This document shows positions 1 to 6,079 of a stretch of DNA of 6,852 nucleotides, one piece after another. The notes beneath the pieces are model-generated. The model saw nothing but the letters and a program-made list of their open reading frames with translations, searched no databases and had not been told where the DNA came from. Source of the stretch: Bacillota bacterium (GTDB lineage Bacteria > Bacillota > Clostridia > Christensenellales > SZUA-584); contig JAEWWC010000064.1 in NCBI GenBank assembly GCA_023396555.1, positions 1-6,852 on the forward strand, written 5' to 3'. Positions within the stretch are counted from its first letter, which is position 1, and the number at the start of each line of letters is the position of its first letter. Made by a program: the position numbers and the translations under genes.

Positions 1-113
1 CGGGTAGCAAGTAACAGCTTCTCGCGGGTGCCAGACCGTACCAACGCCCTTTAGGCGTAGCTAGTAATAAAGGGTTATACCCGATAAAGGAATACCCCCG
101 GCTAGGCCGGGGG
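1..113 (+). ncRNA. 3' part of a structured non-coding RNA, cut by the window edge
   Basis: No plausible reading frame or ribosome binding site covers this stretch, but it is dense in complementary segments. CGGGTA (1-6) can pair with TACCCG (78-83) as a closing helix. ACGCC (44-48) pairs with GGCGT (54-58) around the loop CTTTA. That loop with its flanking bases (CCTTTA, 48-53) is complementary to TAAAGG at 68-73 and again at 85-90, so a pseudoknot is possible. A near-repeat, GTAGCAAGTAACA (4-16) and GTAGCTAGTAATA (57-69), matches at 11 of 13 positions. The RNA ends in a GC-rich hairpin at 95-113. The compactness resembles the large conserved RNAs of Clostridia; the raiA motif (ARRPOF) is the class I would test first, but I am not certain of it. 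The 5' part lies outside the window. Plus strand is inferred from the terminator and the downstream gene direction. Confidence 0.5.
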
Positions 114-130
114 ATCATTATTGTTGTTAT
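95..130 (+). terminator. Rho-independent terminator of the structured RNA
   Basis: CCCCCGGC (95-102) and GCCGGGGG (106-113) form a perfect 8 bp GC stem with a three-base loop, TAG. A T-rich but interrupted tract (ATCATTATTGTTGTTAT) follows on the plus strand. The stem may also be the last helix of the RNA itself. Confidence 0.65.
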
Positions 131-245
131 GGGTCCCCGAATAGACGAAGGCTTTTTGGGTGTGGTTTACAGTGTCCCCGGCAAGTCGAAGATTTTCAGT
201 CTATGGTTGAAACCCAGGTCGCCGGCGAATTGTGTCACCGGACTA

Positions 246-274
246 TTGAATTGTGGGAGGCGTTTGGTTACAAT
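246..274 (+). promoter_or_regulatory. Candidate sigma-A promoter at the SDR gene start
   Basis: TTGAAT (246-251) and TACAAT (269-274) are separated by exactly 17 bp and match the -35 and -10 boxes at 4/6 and 5/6 positions. Transcription would start near 281, which is on or after the ATG codons of the SDR gene (275 and 281). If it is used, the message is leaderless or nearly so. If it is coincidental, the gene is read from further upstream. An 8-base direct repeat, GAATTGTG (227-234 and 248-255), spaced 21 bp, overlaps the -35 box. Confidence 0.35.
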
Positions 275-1147
275 ATGAGCATGAATGAGAAGCGAATAGT
301 ACTCGTGACAGGAGCGAGTTCCGGTATCGGCAAAGCGGCAGCGCAGCAGCTGGCAAAAGAGGGCTGCACGGTTTACGGCACGTCGCGGCGGGGAAAGTAT
401 GAAACAATGGGTCCTGAGGGGGCTTCCTTTACGCTGCTTCCGATGACGCTGGAAAATGAACAGACGATCCGCGATGCAGTGCAGCATATACTGGACCGCC
501 ACGGACGCATCGATGTGCTTGTCAATGCGGCGGGCAGCGGTATTGCCGGCGCTATCGAGGAAACAACGCCGGAGGAAGCGTACACCCAGTTTGACGTCTG
601 TTTCTTCGGCATCGTGCGTACGCTGAACCATGTGCTGCCCGTTATGCGCGCGGCAGGGAGCGGCCTCGTCATCAATATCGGTTCGGTGGCTTCCTTTTTC
701 ACGCTGCCGTTCCAGGGCATGTACAGCGCAGCGAAATCAGCGTTGTATGCGATGACCTGTGCGCTGCGCATGGAATTGAAGCCTTTCGGCATTCATGTGT
801 GCCAGATAGAGCCGGGCGATGTGAAAACCAACTTCACACAACAGCGTGTCATAACGGAGAAAGCTAAAAACACCTCCTATAAGGTGCCATTCAAACGGGC
901 GGTCTATGAGATGGTGCGTTCGGAGATGGCGGGATATGCGCCGGAGCGCTGTGCGAAAACGGTGAGCCGAGCGGTTCGCATGAAAAGGCCGCCCGCGCGC
1001 CTGTGCGTGGATGTACAATATAAGCTGCTGGGCATCGTGTCCGCGTTGCTGCCATGGAGTTTTTGTGAAAAGATCATTATGTCGATGTATCTGAAAAACG
1101 ATCCGCCGGATGGGTGGCGGATGGATCAGCCGCTGGGAGGGGAATGA
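275..1147 (+). CDS. Short-chain dehydrogenase/reductase (classical SDR), substrate unknown
   Basis: This is a 290-residue cytoplasmic NAD(P)H-dependent oxidoreductase of the classical SDR family. The Rossmann cofactor motif TGASSGIG is at residues 12-19. A second-strand TSRR (36-39) with two arginines suggests NADPH preference. The structural NAAG is at 84-87 and the catalytic set is Ser137 with Tyr150-x-x-x-Lys154 (YSAAK). A PGDVKTNF segment follows, as in 17-beta-hydroxysteroid and acyl reductase-like SDRs. It is longer than the usual 250 residues because of a C-terminal extension with a hydrophobic stretch (near LLGIVSALLPW) that may form part of the substrate pocket or touch membrane. I chose ATG 275, with ATG 281 as the alternative: GGGAGG at 255-260 precedes it by 14 bases, which is long, and the ATG at 203 has no ribosome site. 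The stop is four bases before the nitroreductase start, so the two form an operon. The substrate cannot be read from the sequence. Confidence 0.9.
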   Translation: MSMNEKRIVLVTGASSGIGKAAAQQLAKEGCTVYGTSRRGKYETMGPEGASFTLLPMTLENEQTIRDAVQHILDRHGRIDVLVNAAGSGIAGAIEETTPEEAYTQFDVCFFGIVRTLNHVLPVMRAAGSGLVINIGSVASFFTLPFQGMYSAAKSALYAMTCALRMELKPFGIHVCQIEPGDVKTNFTQQRVITEKAKNTSYKVPFKRAVYEMVRSEMAGYAPERCAKTVSRAVRMKRPPARLCVDVQYKLLGIVSALLPWSFCEKIIMSMYLKNDPPDGWRMDQPLGGE

Positions 1148-1151
1148 TAGT

Positions 1152-1667
1152 ATGGAACCATTGAAGGCAATACTGGAAAGGCGCAGTTATCGGGTATATC
1201 AGGATAAACCCGTGTCGGAAGAGACGATAGAGACGCTGCTGAAGGCGGGTATGGTGGCGCCGTCGGCAATGAACTCGCAGCCATGGGAGTTTCTGGTGAT
1301 GCAGGATCCGGAAAAGAAAGCGGCGGTTTCGGAGCTGGTTTCGTACTGGAGCATGCTCAAAAAAGCGCCGCTGGGCATACTGGTGATGGCCAACACCAAT
1401 GGCTACCGCGCATCCACCTCGGAGTTTTTTGTACAGGACTGCGCGCTCAGCGCAGGGAATATATTGCTGGCGGCTCAGGCTATGGGCCTGGGCGGCGTGT
1501 ATCTGGGGCTTTACCCCAAGCAGGCCATCATGAATAAGATACGGACGATATACGACATCCCCGAGCACATAATGCCGTTCGCGCTGCTGTCCATAGGCTA
1601 TCCCGACAAGCCGCTGCAGCCCCATACCACATTTCACAAGCACAAGGTGCACCGGGATGTTTATTAA
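1152..1667 (+). CDS. Small nitroreductase-family flavoprotein (FMN)
   Basis: This 171-residue cytoplasmic protein has the nitroreductase fold, which binds FMN and reduces nitro compounds, quinones or enones with NAD(P)H. The FMN phosphate-binding RRSYR lies at residues 10-14. The PSAMNSQPW segment (37-45) is the usual second flavin contact. The long helix with QDCALSAGNILLAA (from 95) runs into GLGGVYLG (112-119), and the family's late strand IGYPDKP is near the C-terminus. Length fits the short clostridial subfamily of about 170-190 residues. The start is ATG 1152, with GGGAGGGG at 1135-1142 nine bases before it; this ribosome site overlaps the end of the SDR gene, so translation is probably coupled. 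With the SDR upstream, the pair may reduce a shared class of small molecule, but that is inference. The true substrate is unknown. Confidence 0.9.
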   Translation: MEPLKAILERRSYRVYQDKPVSEETIETLLKAGMVAPSAMNSQPWEFLVMQDPEKKAAVSELVSYWSMLKKAPLGILVMANTNGYRASTSEFFVQDCALSAGNILLAAQAMGLGGVYLGLYPKQAIMNKIRTIYDIPEHIMPFALLSIGYPDKPLQPHTTFHKHKVHRDVY

Positions 1668-1699
1668 AAACCGGCTGCATTGACAATTTCTTATATAAA

Positions 1700-1735
1700 G
1701 CAAAATGGGGCGACAAAAATCGCCCCTGCGTTTTA
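1700..1735. terminator. Bidirectional terminator between convergent operons
   Basis: GGGGCGA (1707-1713) and TCGCCCC (1720-1726) form a 7 bp stem with loop CAAAAA. On the plus strand it is followed by TGCGTTTT, and on the minus strand by ATTTTGCTTT. It lies about 40 bases after the nitroreductase stop and about 20 bases after the stop of the second ChrA protein, so one hairpin can serve both operons. Confidence 0.8.
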
Positions 1736-1746
1736 TACAGGCATTC

Positions 1747-2328
1747 TTAGATTCCGATGACGCCGAACAGCACAACACCGAGCGCGCCAGCGGATAGTAT
1801 TACGATGATGGGCGATACTTTGAGTTTGATGATGGTGAAACCGGAAACCAGCGCAATGATGACGGACGGTATATCGATCCTTCCAAAAAGCGACGCCCAT
1901 TGTATCCCTGCAACGCTCTCCACCCCCAGCAACGCGGGCAGCGCCATCGTGGCGGCTGCCGCGGCGATGAGTCCGGTGACCACGGGACGCAGGCCCCACA
2001 TCGCACGCTTGACGATTATGTTGTCTTCAAACTTAAAAAAATAGCGCGCAAGCAGCGTGGCGATGATAAGCGACGACAGCACGACGGCTACGGTAGTCAC
2101 CATGCCGCCGAAGATACCGCCTGTCTTCACACCGGCAAATGTGGCGGCATTGATGGCGAAAGGCCCGGGCGTGATCTGCGAGATGGCGACGATATCCGCT
2201 ACCTCAGCTTGCGTCATCAGTCCGTAGGCTACCAGTTCGCTGTTGATGAGCGGCAGCATAGCGTAGCCGCCGCCGATGGAAAACAGGCCTATCTTAAAGA
2301 ATATCCACAGCAGCTTGAGGTATATCAT
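1747..2328 (-). CDS. chrA: CHR-domain membrane protein, second half of a ChrA-type transporter pair
   Basis: This 193-residue integral membrane protein has one CHR (chromate transporter) domain. The family signature is clear: IGGGYAMLPL at residues 18-27, then the QITPGPFAIN segment (51-60) running into a small-residue helix (AATFAG). The remainder is hydrophobic with roughly six membrane segments. Short ChrA proteins of about 190 residues occur as adjacent pairs and act together, in place of the single long protein of about 400 residues. The family exports chromate, or in some members is thought to move other oxyanions. The start ATG shares one base with the stop of the upstream partner (TAATG), and GGAGG (plus-strand 2338-2342) precedes it by nine bases, inside the partner's last codons. 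It is the last gene of the aconitase operon. The actual substrate is not established by the sequence. Confidence 0.88.
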   Translation of the reverse strand: MIYLKLLWIFFKIGLFSIGGGYAMLPLINSELVAYGLMTQAEVADIVAISQITPGPFAINAATFAGVKTGGIFGGMVTTVAVVLSSLIIATLLARYFFKFEDNIIVKRAMWGLRPVVTGLIAAAAATMALPALLGVESVAGIQWASLFGRIDIPSVIIALVSGFTIIKLKVSPIIVILSAGALGVVLFGVIGI

Positions 2329-2900
2329 TAAGACTCGCCTCCGTCCGTTGTGGATTTTTTAATGCGTAATATGCCCAATATGATGCCAAAGATAATGCCG
2401 CCCAGTATGAGATAGATGCTGTTGATATCCAATATGAAGGACAAAAGGAACGCCAGCGCGAACGCTGCGACGGCCAGCGCGTCCTTATAAAAAGGCTTCA
2501 TAAAACCGAGGAAAGCGGACACAAGCAACGCCACCACCGCCGCGCGAATGCCGCGCAGCGCTCCGGCAACATAGGCATTGTCGCGCACAGCCTGATACAG
2601 GTAGGTGACCACGGTCAGGATGATGAGAGAAGGAAGGACGCTGCCCGCAACAGCGGCGAGAGCGCCCTTGAACTTACGAAGTTTATATCCGACCAGTACA
2701 CTGCAGTTGACGGCAATCGCGCCGGGCACAGACTGGGACAGCGCGATCATGTTGAGCATGTCTTCATCGGTGATCCAGCCATATCTGTTCACATACTCCG
2801 CGCGGAACAGCGGCACCATCGCGTAGCCGCCACCGAATGTGAGAGCGCCCACCTTGAACATCGTGATAAATATCCGCCATAGGCTGGCCGTATTTGTCAT
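2328..2900 (-). CDS. chrA: CHR-domain membrane protein, first half of a ChrA-type transporter pair
   Basis: This 190-residue integral membrane protein is homologous to its downstream neighbour. The CHR signature FGGGYAMVPLF is at residues 22-32. It is followed by a conserved acidic loop (YGWITDEDML, 40-49) and QSVPGAIAVNCSVLVGYK (56-73); here PGA replaces the PGP of the partner. The late motif GIRAAVVALL and a basic C-terminal tail (RIKKSTTDGGES) follow. It very likely forms a heteromeric transporter with the next protein, in opposite membrane orientation as known for paired short ChrA proteins. Its ATG overlaps the aconitase stop by one base (TGATG). A modest ribosome site, AAGGGA (plus-strand 2906-2911), lies five bases upstream, so translation probably depends on ribosomes finishing aconitase. 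No metal-dependent regulator such as ChrB is next to it in this window. Confidence 0.88.
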   Translation of the reverse strand: MTNTASLWRIFITMFKVGALTFGGGYAMVPLFRAEYVNRYGWITDEDMLNMIALSQSVPGAIAVNCSVLVGYKLRKFKGALAAVAGSVLPSLIILTVVTYLYQAVRDNAYVAGALRGIRAAVVALLVSAFLGFMKPFYKDALAVAAFALAFLLSFILDINSIYLILGGIIFGIILGILRIKKSTTDGGES

Positions 2901-4831
2901 CAGTTTCCCTTCTTCGTATGGTTGAGCAGTCCGCCGTCCTTGAGCACTTCTTTAAGCCGACCCGATACATCCAGCCGCACTGCGAAGGAAAAGCCCTTTG
3001 TGGTGTCTGCGATCGTGAATTCGGTCGTGCCGTCCACCTTGCTGCGCGCATCCGCGATTTCCAGCGCGTCGCCCTGGTCGATACGGTCGTAGTCGGACTC
3101 ATTTACGAACACCAGCGGCAGTATACCGGAGTTCACCAAATTCGCCATATGGATGCGGGCAAAGGATTTGGTGATGACGCCACGGATGCCGAGGTACAGC
3201 GGCACCAGCGCTGCGTGCTCACGCGAGGAACCCTGGCCATAGTTGTGACCTGCCACAAGGAAGCCGCCGCCCTTTTCCTTTGCGCGCGCGGGAAAGGCCG
3301 CGTCCACGGGGGCAAGGCAGTAGTCGGACAGGTACGGTATATTGGAGCGGTAGGGGAGCAGTTTCGCGCCGGACGGCATGATGTGGTCCGTCGTGATGTT
3401 GTCCTCCATCTTCAGCAGCACTTCACCCGTTACGGTGTCTTCCAATGCGCGGCCCAACGGAAACGGCTTGATGTTGGGCCCGCGAACGATGTCCGTTTCC
3501 CCGTTCACATCGGGGGCCGCCACCAGGTTGTCGTTGATCAGGAACTCATCCGGCATGGCGATGGTCAGTGAGTTTGCAGCAAGGCCGAGGTCGCGCGGGT
3601 CAGTCAATACGCCGGCGAGCGCGGTGGCCGCCGCCGCTTCCGGGCTGACGAGATATACACCAGCGCTGGCCGTGCCGGAGCGATTGTAGAAGTTGCGGTT
3701 GAACGTGCGCACCGATACGGCGTTGGTGCGCGGGGCCTGTCCCATGCCGATGCAAGGGCCGCAGCCGCATTCCAGTATGCGTGCGCCCGCGTCGATGATA
3801 TCCGCCAGTGCGCCGTTTTCCGCCAGCATCGTCATCACCTGCTTGGAGCCGGGCGACAACGTGAGGCTGACCTCGGGCGCGATGCTCTTGCCCTTGAGTA
3901 TGGCGGCGACGCGCATCAGGTCAAGATAGGACGCGTTGGTGCAGCTGCCGATACACACCTGATCCACCTTGATGGGGCCAATCTCGCGTATGGTTTTTAC
4001 GCTGTCCGGGCTGTGCGGCATCGCTGCCATGGGCTCCAGTTTGGACAGGTCGATGGTAATTGTTTCGTCGTAGACGGCGTCCGGTTCCGCGGCCAGCGGT
4101 ACGAAGTCCGCCTCGCGGCCCTGCGCTTTGAGAAATGCGCGCGTCACGTCGTCGCTGGGGAATATCGAAGTGGTCGCGCCCAGCTCCGCGCCCATGTTGG
4201 TGATGGTGGCGCGCTCGGGCACAGACAACGTAGCCACGCCTTCGCCGTAGTATTCCACGATCCGGCCCACGCCGCCCTTCACGCTGAGGCGGCGCAGCAC
4301 TTCAAGTATGATGTCTTTAGCGGATACGCCGAATTGCAGCTGTCCGACAAGCTCTACGCCGAGTATTTTGGGCATGGGGATGTAGTATACACCGCCGCCC
4401 ATTGCGACGGCCACGTCCAATCCGCCCGCGCCTATGGCGATCATGCCGATTCCGCCGCCCGTAGGCGTGTGGCTGTCCGAACCCAGCAGCGTCGCGCCCG
4501 GAACGCCGAAGCGCTCAAGGTTCACCTGATGGCAGATGCCGTTGCCCGGACGGCTGCAGTAAACGCCATGCTTCCTGGCGACGGTTTCGATATACTTATG
4601 GTCGTCCGCGTTTTCAAAGCCGGACTGCAGCATGTTATGGTCGATATAAGCGACGCTTCTTTTGGTCTTCACGCGCGGTACGCCCATCGCCTCAAACTGC
4701 AGATAGGCCATCGTACCCGTGGAATCCTGCGTCAGCGTATAGTCTATTTTGATGGAGATCTCTTCTCCGGCCTTCATCGACCCGGAGACAAGGTGGTCTT
4801 TCAGTATTTTCTCAGCCAGTGTGTTGCTCAC
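2900..4831 (-). CDS. acn: Aconitate hydratase (Aquifex-type aconitase)
   Basis: This 643-residue cytoplasmic [4Fe-4S] enzyme interconverts citrate and isocitrate via cis-aconitate. In anaerobes this usually serves the oxidative branch to 2-oxoglutarate and glutamate. Numbering from the GTG start, DHNMLQ is at 64-69 and GSDSHTPTGGG at 117-127. The cluster cysteines are Cys297 in GSCTN and Cys357 and Cys360 in CGPC. The C-terminal swivel domain carries GSSREHAAL with the catalytic serine and Arg537. The length matches the short Aquifex-type aconitases rather than the 850-900 residue enzymes. The same fold also includes homoaconitase and isopropylmalate isomerase, but a fused swivel domain at this length favours aconitase. 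I chose GTG at 4831: GGAGGGG (plus-strand 4838-4844) sits six bases before it, while the in-frame ATG at 4894 lies inside the promoter. Two ChrA-type genes follow with one-base overlaps. Confidence 0.93.
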   Translation of the reverse strand: MSNTLAEKILKDHLVSGSMKAGEEISIKIDYTLTQDSTGTMAYLQFEAMGVPRVKTKRSVAYIDHNMLQSGFENADDHKYIETVARKHGVYCSRPGNGICHQVNLERFGVPGATLLGSDSHTPTGGGIGMIAIGAGGLDVAVAMGGGVYYIPMPKILGVELVGQLQFGVSAKDIILEVLRRLSVKGGVGRIVEYYGEGVATLSVPERATITNMGAELGATTSIFPSDDVTRAFLKAQGREADFVPLAAEPDAVYDETITIDLSKLEPMAAMPHSPDSVKTIREIGPIKVDQVCIGSCTNASYLDLMRVAAILKGKSIAPEVSLTLSPGSKQVMTMLAENGALADIIDAGARILECGCGPCIGMGQAPRTNAVSVRTFNRNFYNRSGTASAGVYLVSPEAAAATALAGVLTDPRDLGLAANSLTIAMPDEFLINDNLVAAPDVNGETDIVRGPNIKPFPLGRALEDTVTGEVLLKMEDNITTDHIMPSGAKLLPYRSNIPYLSDYCLAPVDAAFPARAKEKGGGFLVAGHNYGQGSSREHAALVPLYLGIRGVITKSFARIHMANLVNSGILPLVFVNESDYDRIDQGDALEIADARSKVDGTTEFTIADTTKGFSFAVRLDVSGRLKEVLKDGGLLNHTKKGN

Positions 4832-4865
4832 AAAACGCCCCTCCGATTTTAAAGTTACTCTTAAG

Positions 4866-4894
4866 ATTCTACCTTTAGAGACAAAAAAAATCAA
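4866..4894 (-). promoter_or_regulatory. Sigma-A promoter of the acn-chrA-chrA operon
   Basis: On the minus strand, TTGATT (4894-4889) and TAGAAT (4871-4866) are 17 bp apart and match the -35 and -10 consensus at 4/6 and 5/6 positions. Transcription would begin near 4859, giving a leader of about 28 bases to the GTG start and its GGAGGGG site. The -35 box lies in the distal stem arm and T-run of the spoVT terminator. Confidence 0.65.
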
Positions 4895-4930
4895 CTTGAA
4901 TGCACAAAATCTGCGCAGTCAAGTTGATTT
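4883..4930 (-). terminator. Rho-independent terminator of spoVT
   Basis: AAATCAACTTGA (4888-4899) and TCAAGTTGATTT (4919-4930) form a perfect 12 bp stem around a 19-base loop. Read on the minus strand, the hairpin ends in a run of eight T (4890-4883), partly inside the stem. It lies about 55 bases after the spoVT stop. On the plus strand the hairpin is not followed by T residues. Confidence 0.85.
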
Positions 4931-4985
4931 AGAAGCTCCTGAAGGCGCGCAGCGTCTCTTGGATGGTCTGTGGCCTTTATGATTT

Positions 4986-5528
4986 TCACTGAGCCATTTG
5001 CCGTCCCAGAAATGCCGCGGCAGATTCCGCCGCTTTCTGCTCTGCATCACCGATGGGGCCTGCACCGCGGGAGATGACGGCCACAGCGCCAATGGGCTGG
5101 CCCTCCATCGAAATGGGCGCGATGACCTGTGCGGTGGTGAGCCCGGTGTCTTCCCCGCTGACTAACGGGACAGTGTTCGGGCCTTCCTTACGCTGTACCG
5201 TCCGCGCGTTGATGATCTCCTCCAGCGCGCTGCTGACAGGCCTTTCGTAAAAATCGCGCTTGTTTTCGCCGCTGGCTGCCAGCACTGTGTCCCGGTCAGA
5301 AACGACCGCGGTAAGCCCCAGCGTCTGCGACAGCGCTTCCGCAAAATCCTGCGCGAATGCGGCCAGCTCGCCGATGGGGGAATATTTCTTCAATATGATG
5401 CCGCCTTCTCGATCCGTGTATATTTCGAGCGGGTCGCCTTCCCGGATACGGAGTGTTCGTCTGATTTCCTTTGGTATCACAATTCTGCCAAGCTCGTCGA
5501 TGCGTCTGACGATACCTGTTGCTTTCAT
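4986..5528 (-). CDS. spoVT: Stage V sporulation protein T (AbrB/GAF transcription regulator)
   Basis: This 180-residue DNA-binding regulator acts late in the forespore, where SpoVT tunes sigma-G-dependent genes. The N-terminal AbrB-type swapped-hairpin domain (residues 1-50) reads MKATGIVRRIDELGRIVIPK and continues with EIRRTLRIREGDPLEIY, nearly identical to Bacillus subtilis SpoVT as I remember it. Arg8, Arg9, Arg15, Arg23 and Arg24 are the basic DNA-contact positions. A C-terminal GAF-like domain (about 55-180) ends in AAAFLGRQMAQ, also typical. Length matches the family (about 178). The start ATG has AGGAGGA (plus-strand 5535-5541) six bases upstream. It is a single-gene unit closed by its own terminator. 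A sigma-G promoter would be expected upstream; CATAATT (minus strand, 5593-5587) resembles its -10, but I see no good -35. It marks the organism as an endospore former or a recent descendant of one. Confidence 0.96.
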   Translation of the reverse strand: MKATGIVRRIDELGRIVIPKEIRRTLRIREGDPLEIYTDREGGIILKKYSPIGELAAFAQDFAEALSQTLGLTAVVSDRDTVLAASGENKRDFYERPVSSALEEIINARTVQRKEGPNTVPLVSGEDTGLTTAQVIAPISMEGQPIGAVAVISRGAGPIGDAEQKAAESAAAFLGRQMAQ

Positions 5529-5627
5529 AAGCCGTCCTCCTTCAAGTTATGACTGGTTTTGCTGTTATTGTTTGTTAGAACGGTCAAATTATGCGCACGC
5601 CCCAAAAAATGAGATAAATCATAAAGG

Positions 5628-5651
5628 CAGGGTTCACAGCGCTGAAACCTG
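5628..5651. repeat. Imperfect inverted repeat between spoVT and the small membrane gene
   Basis: CAGG and TTCA (5628-5635, one base skipped) pair with TGAA and CCTG (5644-5651), enclosing CAGCGC. On the minus strand it is followed by CCTTTATGATTTATC, so it may be a weak terminator for the small membrane gene, whose stop is about 55 bases upstream. It could equally be an operator for spoVT. The remaining bases from 5529 to 5705 show nothing else clear. Confidence 0.3.
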
Positions 5652-5705
5652 ACTTTTGTAAGCATTTCAATTGTTTGTTGGGACATCTATTATTAAGAGA
5701 AAAGT

Positions 5706-5957
5706 CTATTCTTTTTCTGAGTGGTCGCGGGGACTGGTCGCTTTGATTTTCTTCTCCGCGAAGAACGAGGTGACGAAGGAGACAAGCAGCAAAGCGAGCG
5801 CAGGGATGATGAGCGGCAGGTTGTTATTGACTGGGCAGGTACCGGCGGGCAGGCCCACCCGTGCGCTGATAATGAAGTAAAGCGCAATGATACCCAGCAA
5901 AGCCCCCAGAGCAAATGATATGTTGGATATATATTTGAATATCTTCCCCTTTTTCAT
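5706..5957 (-). CDS. Small two-helix membrane protein, function unknown
   Basis: I do not recognise this 83-residue protein. It has a basic N-terminus (MKKGKIFKY), a first hydrophobic helix at about residues 11-33, and a short loop with RVGLPAGTCPVNNN. A second helix lies at about 47-68, and the charged tail begins AEKKIKATSPRDHSEKE. The positive-inside rule places both termini in the cytoplasm and the loop, with its single cysteine, outside. The start is ATG 5957, with a run of six G (plus-strand 5962-5967) just upstream; a TTG at 5969 in the same frame is the alternative. A clear promoter and short leader support it as a real, separately transcribed gene. It has no operon partner. Reading the opposite strand gives no better candidate. 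Confidence 0.7.
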   Translation of the reverse strand: MKKGKIFKYISNISFALGALLGIIALYFIISARVGLPAGTCPVNNNLPLIIPALALLLVSFVTSFFAEKKIKATSPRDHSEKE

Positions 5958-5990
5958 ACGTCCCCCCAACCATTAGAAATTATCAAATCT

Positions 5991-6019
5991 ATTATACCAA
6001 TAAACGAAGCATCCCTCAA
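5991..6019 (-). promoter_or_regulatory. Sigma-A promoter of the small membrane protein gene
   Basis: On the minus strand, TTGAGG (6019-6014) and a perfect TATAAT (5996-5991) are separated by 17 bp. Transcription would start near 5984, leaving a leader of about 27 bases before the ATG at 5957. This is the best consensus promoter in the window. Confidence 0.75.
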
Positions 6020-6025
6020 GGATGC
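6009..6025. promoter_or_regulatory. Inverted repeat over the -35 box, possible operator
   Basis: GCATCC (6009-6014) and GGATGC (6020-6025) are perfect inverted arms around CTCAA. The -35 box of the membrane protein promoter lies in the left arm and spacer. No T-run follows on either strand, so a terminator is unlikely. A dimeric repressor site is the simplest reading. Confidence 0.4.
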
Positions 6026-6079
6026 ATATGTACCGGATTTTATTGCGGCAAAATGAAAATTAATTCTATTGCGGGAAGT

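Noticed and set aside
1..113. T-box, SRP RNA, tmRNA, RNase P or tRNA as the identity of the left-edge RNA
   Set aside because: No T-box antiterminator sequence, no SRP tetraloop helix, no CCA-type acceptor end and no cloverleaf could be found.
203..274. N-terminal extension of the SDR from ATG 203
   Set aside because: No ribosome site precedes it, and the extra 24 residues come before a complete SDR N-terminus (KRIVLVTGAS).
1077..1778. Minus-strand open frame of 233 codons across the nitroreductase gene and terminator
   Set aside because: It reads through the terminator hairpin and is antisense to a clear nitroreductase; its protein is low in plausible fold content.
2894..3571. Plus-strand open frame of 225 codons opposite the aconitase C-terminal part
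   Set aside because: Antisense shadow of conserved aconitase sequence; no domain, no ribosome site, and it opens inside the operon junction.
4013..4852. Long plus-strand open frame (279 codons) opposite the aconitase gene
   Set aside because: It is wholly antisense to a well-conserved enzyme, has no recognisable domain or ribosome site, and its composition (many His, Arg and Ala) is what codon bias on the other strand produces.
5587..5593. Sigma-G promoter for spoVT (CATAATT on the minus strand)
   Set aside because: The -10-like word is present but I find no matching -35 at the right spacing, so I did not list it as a feature.
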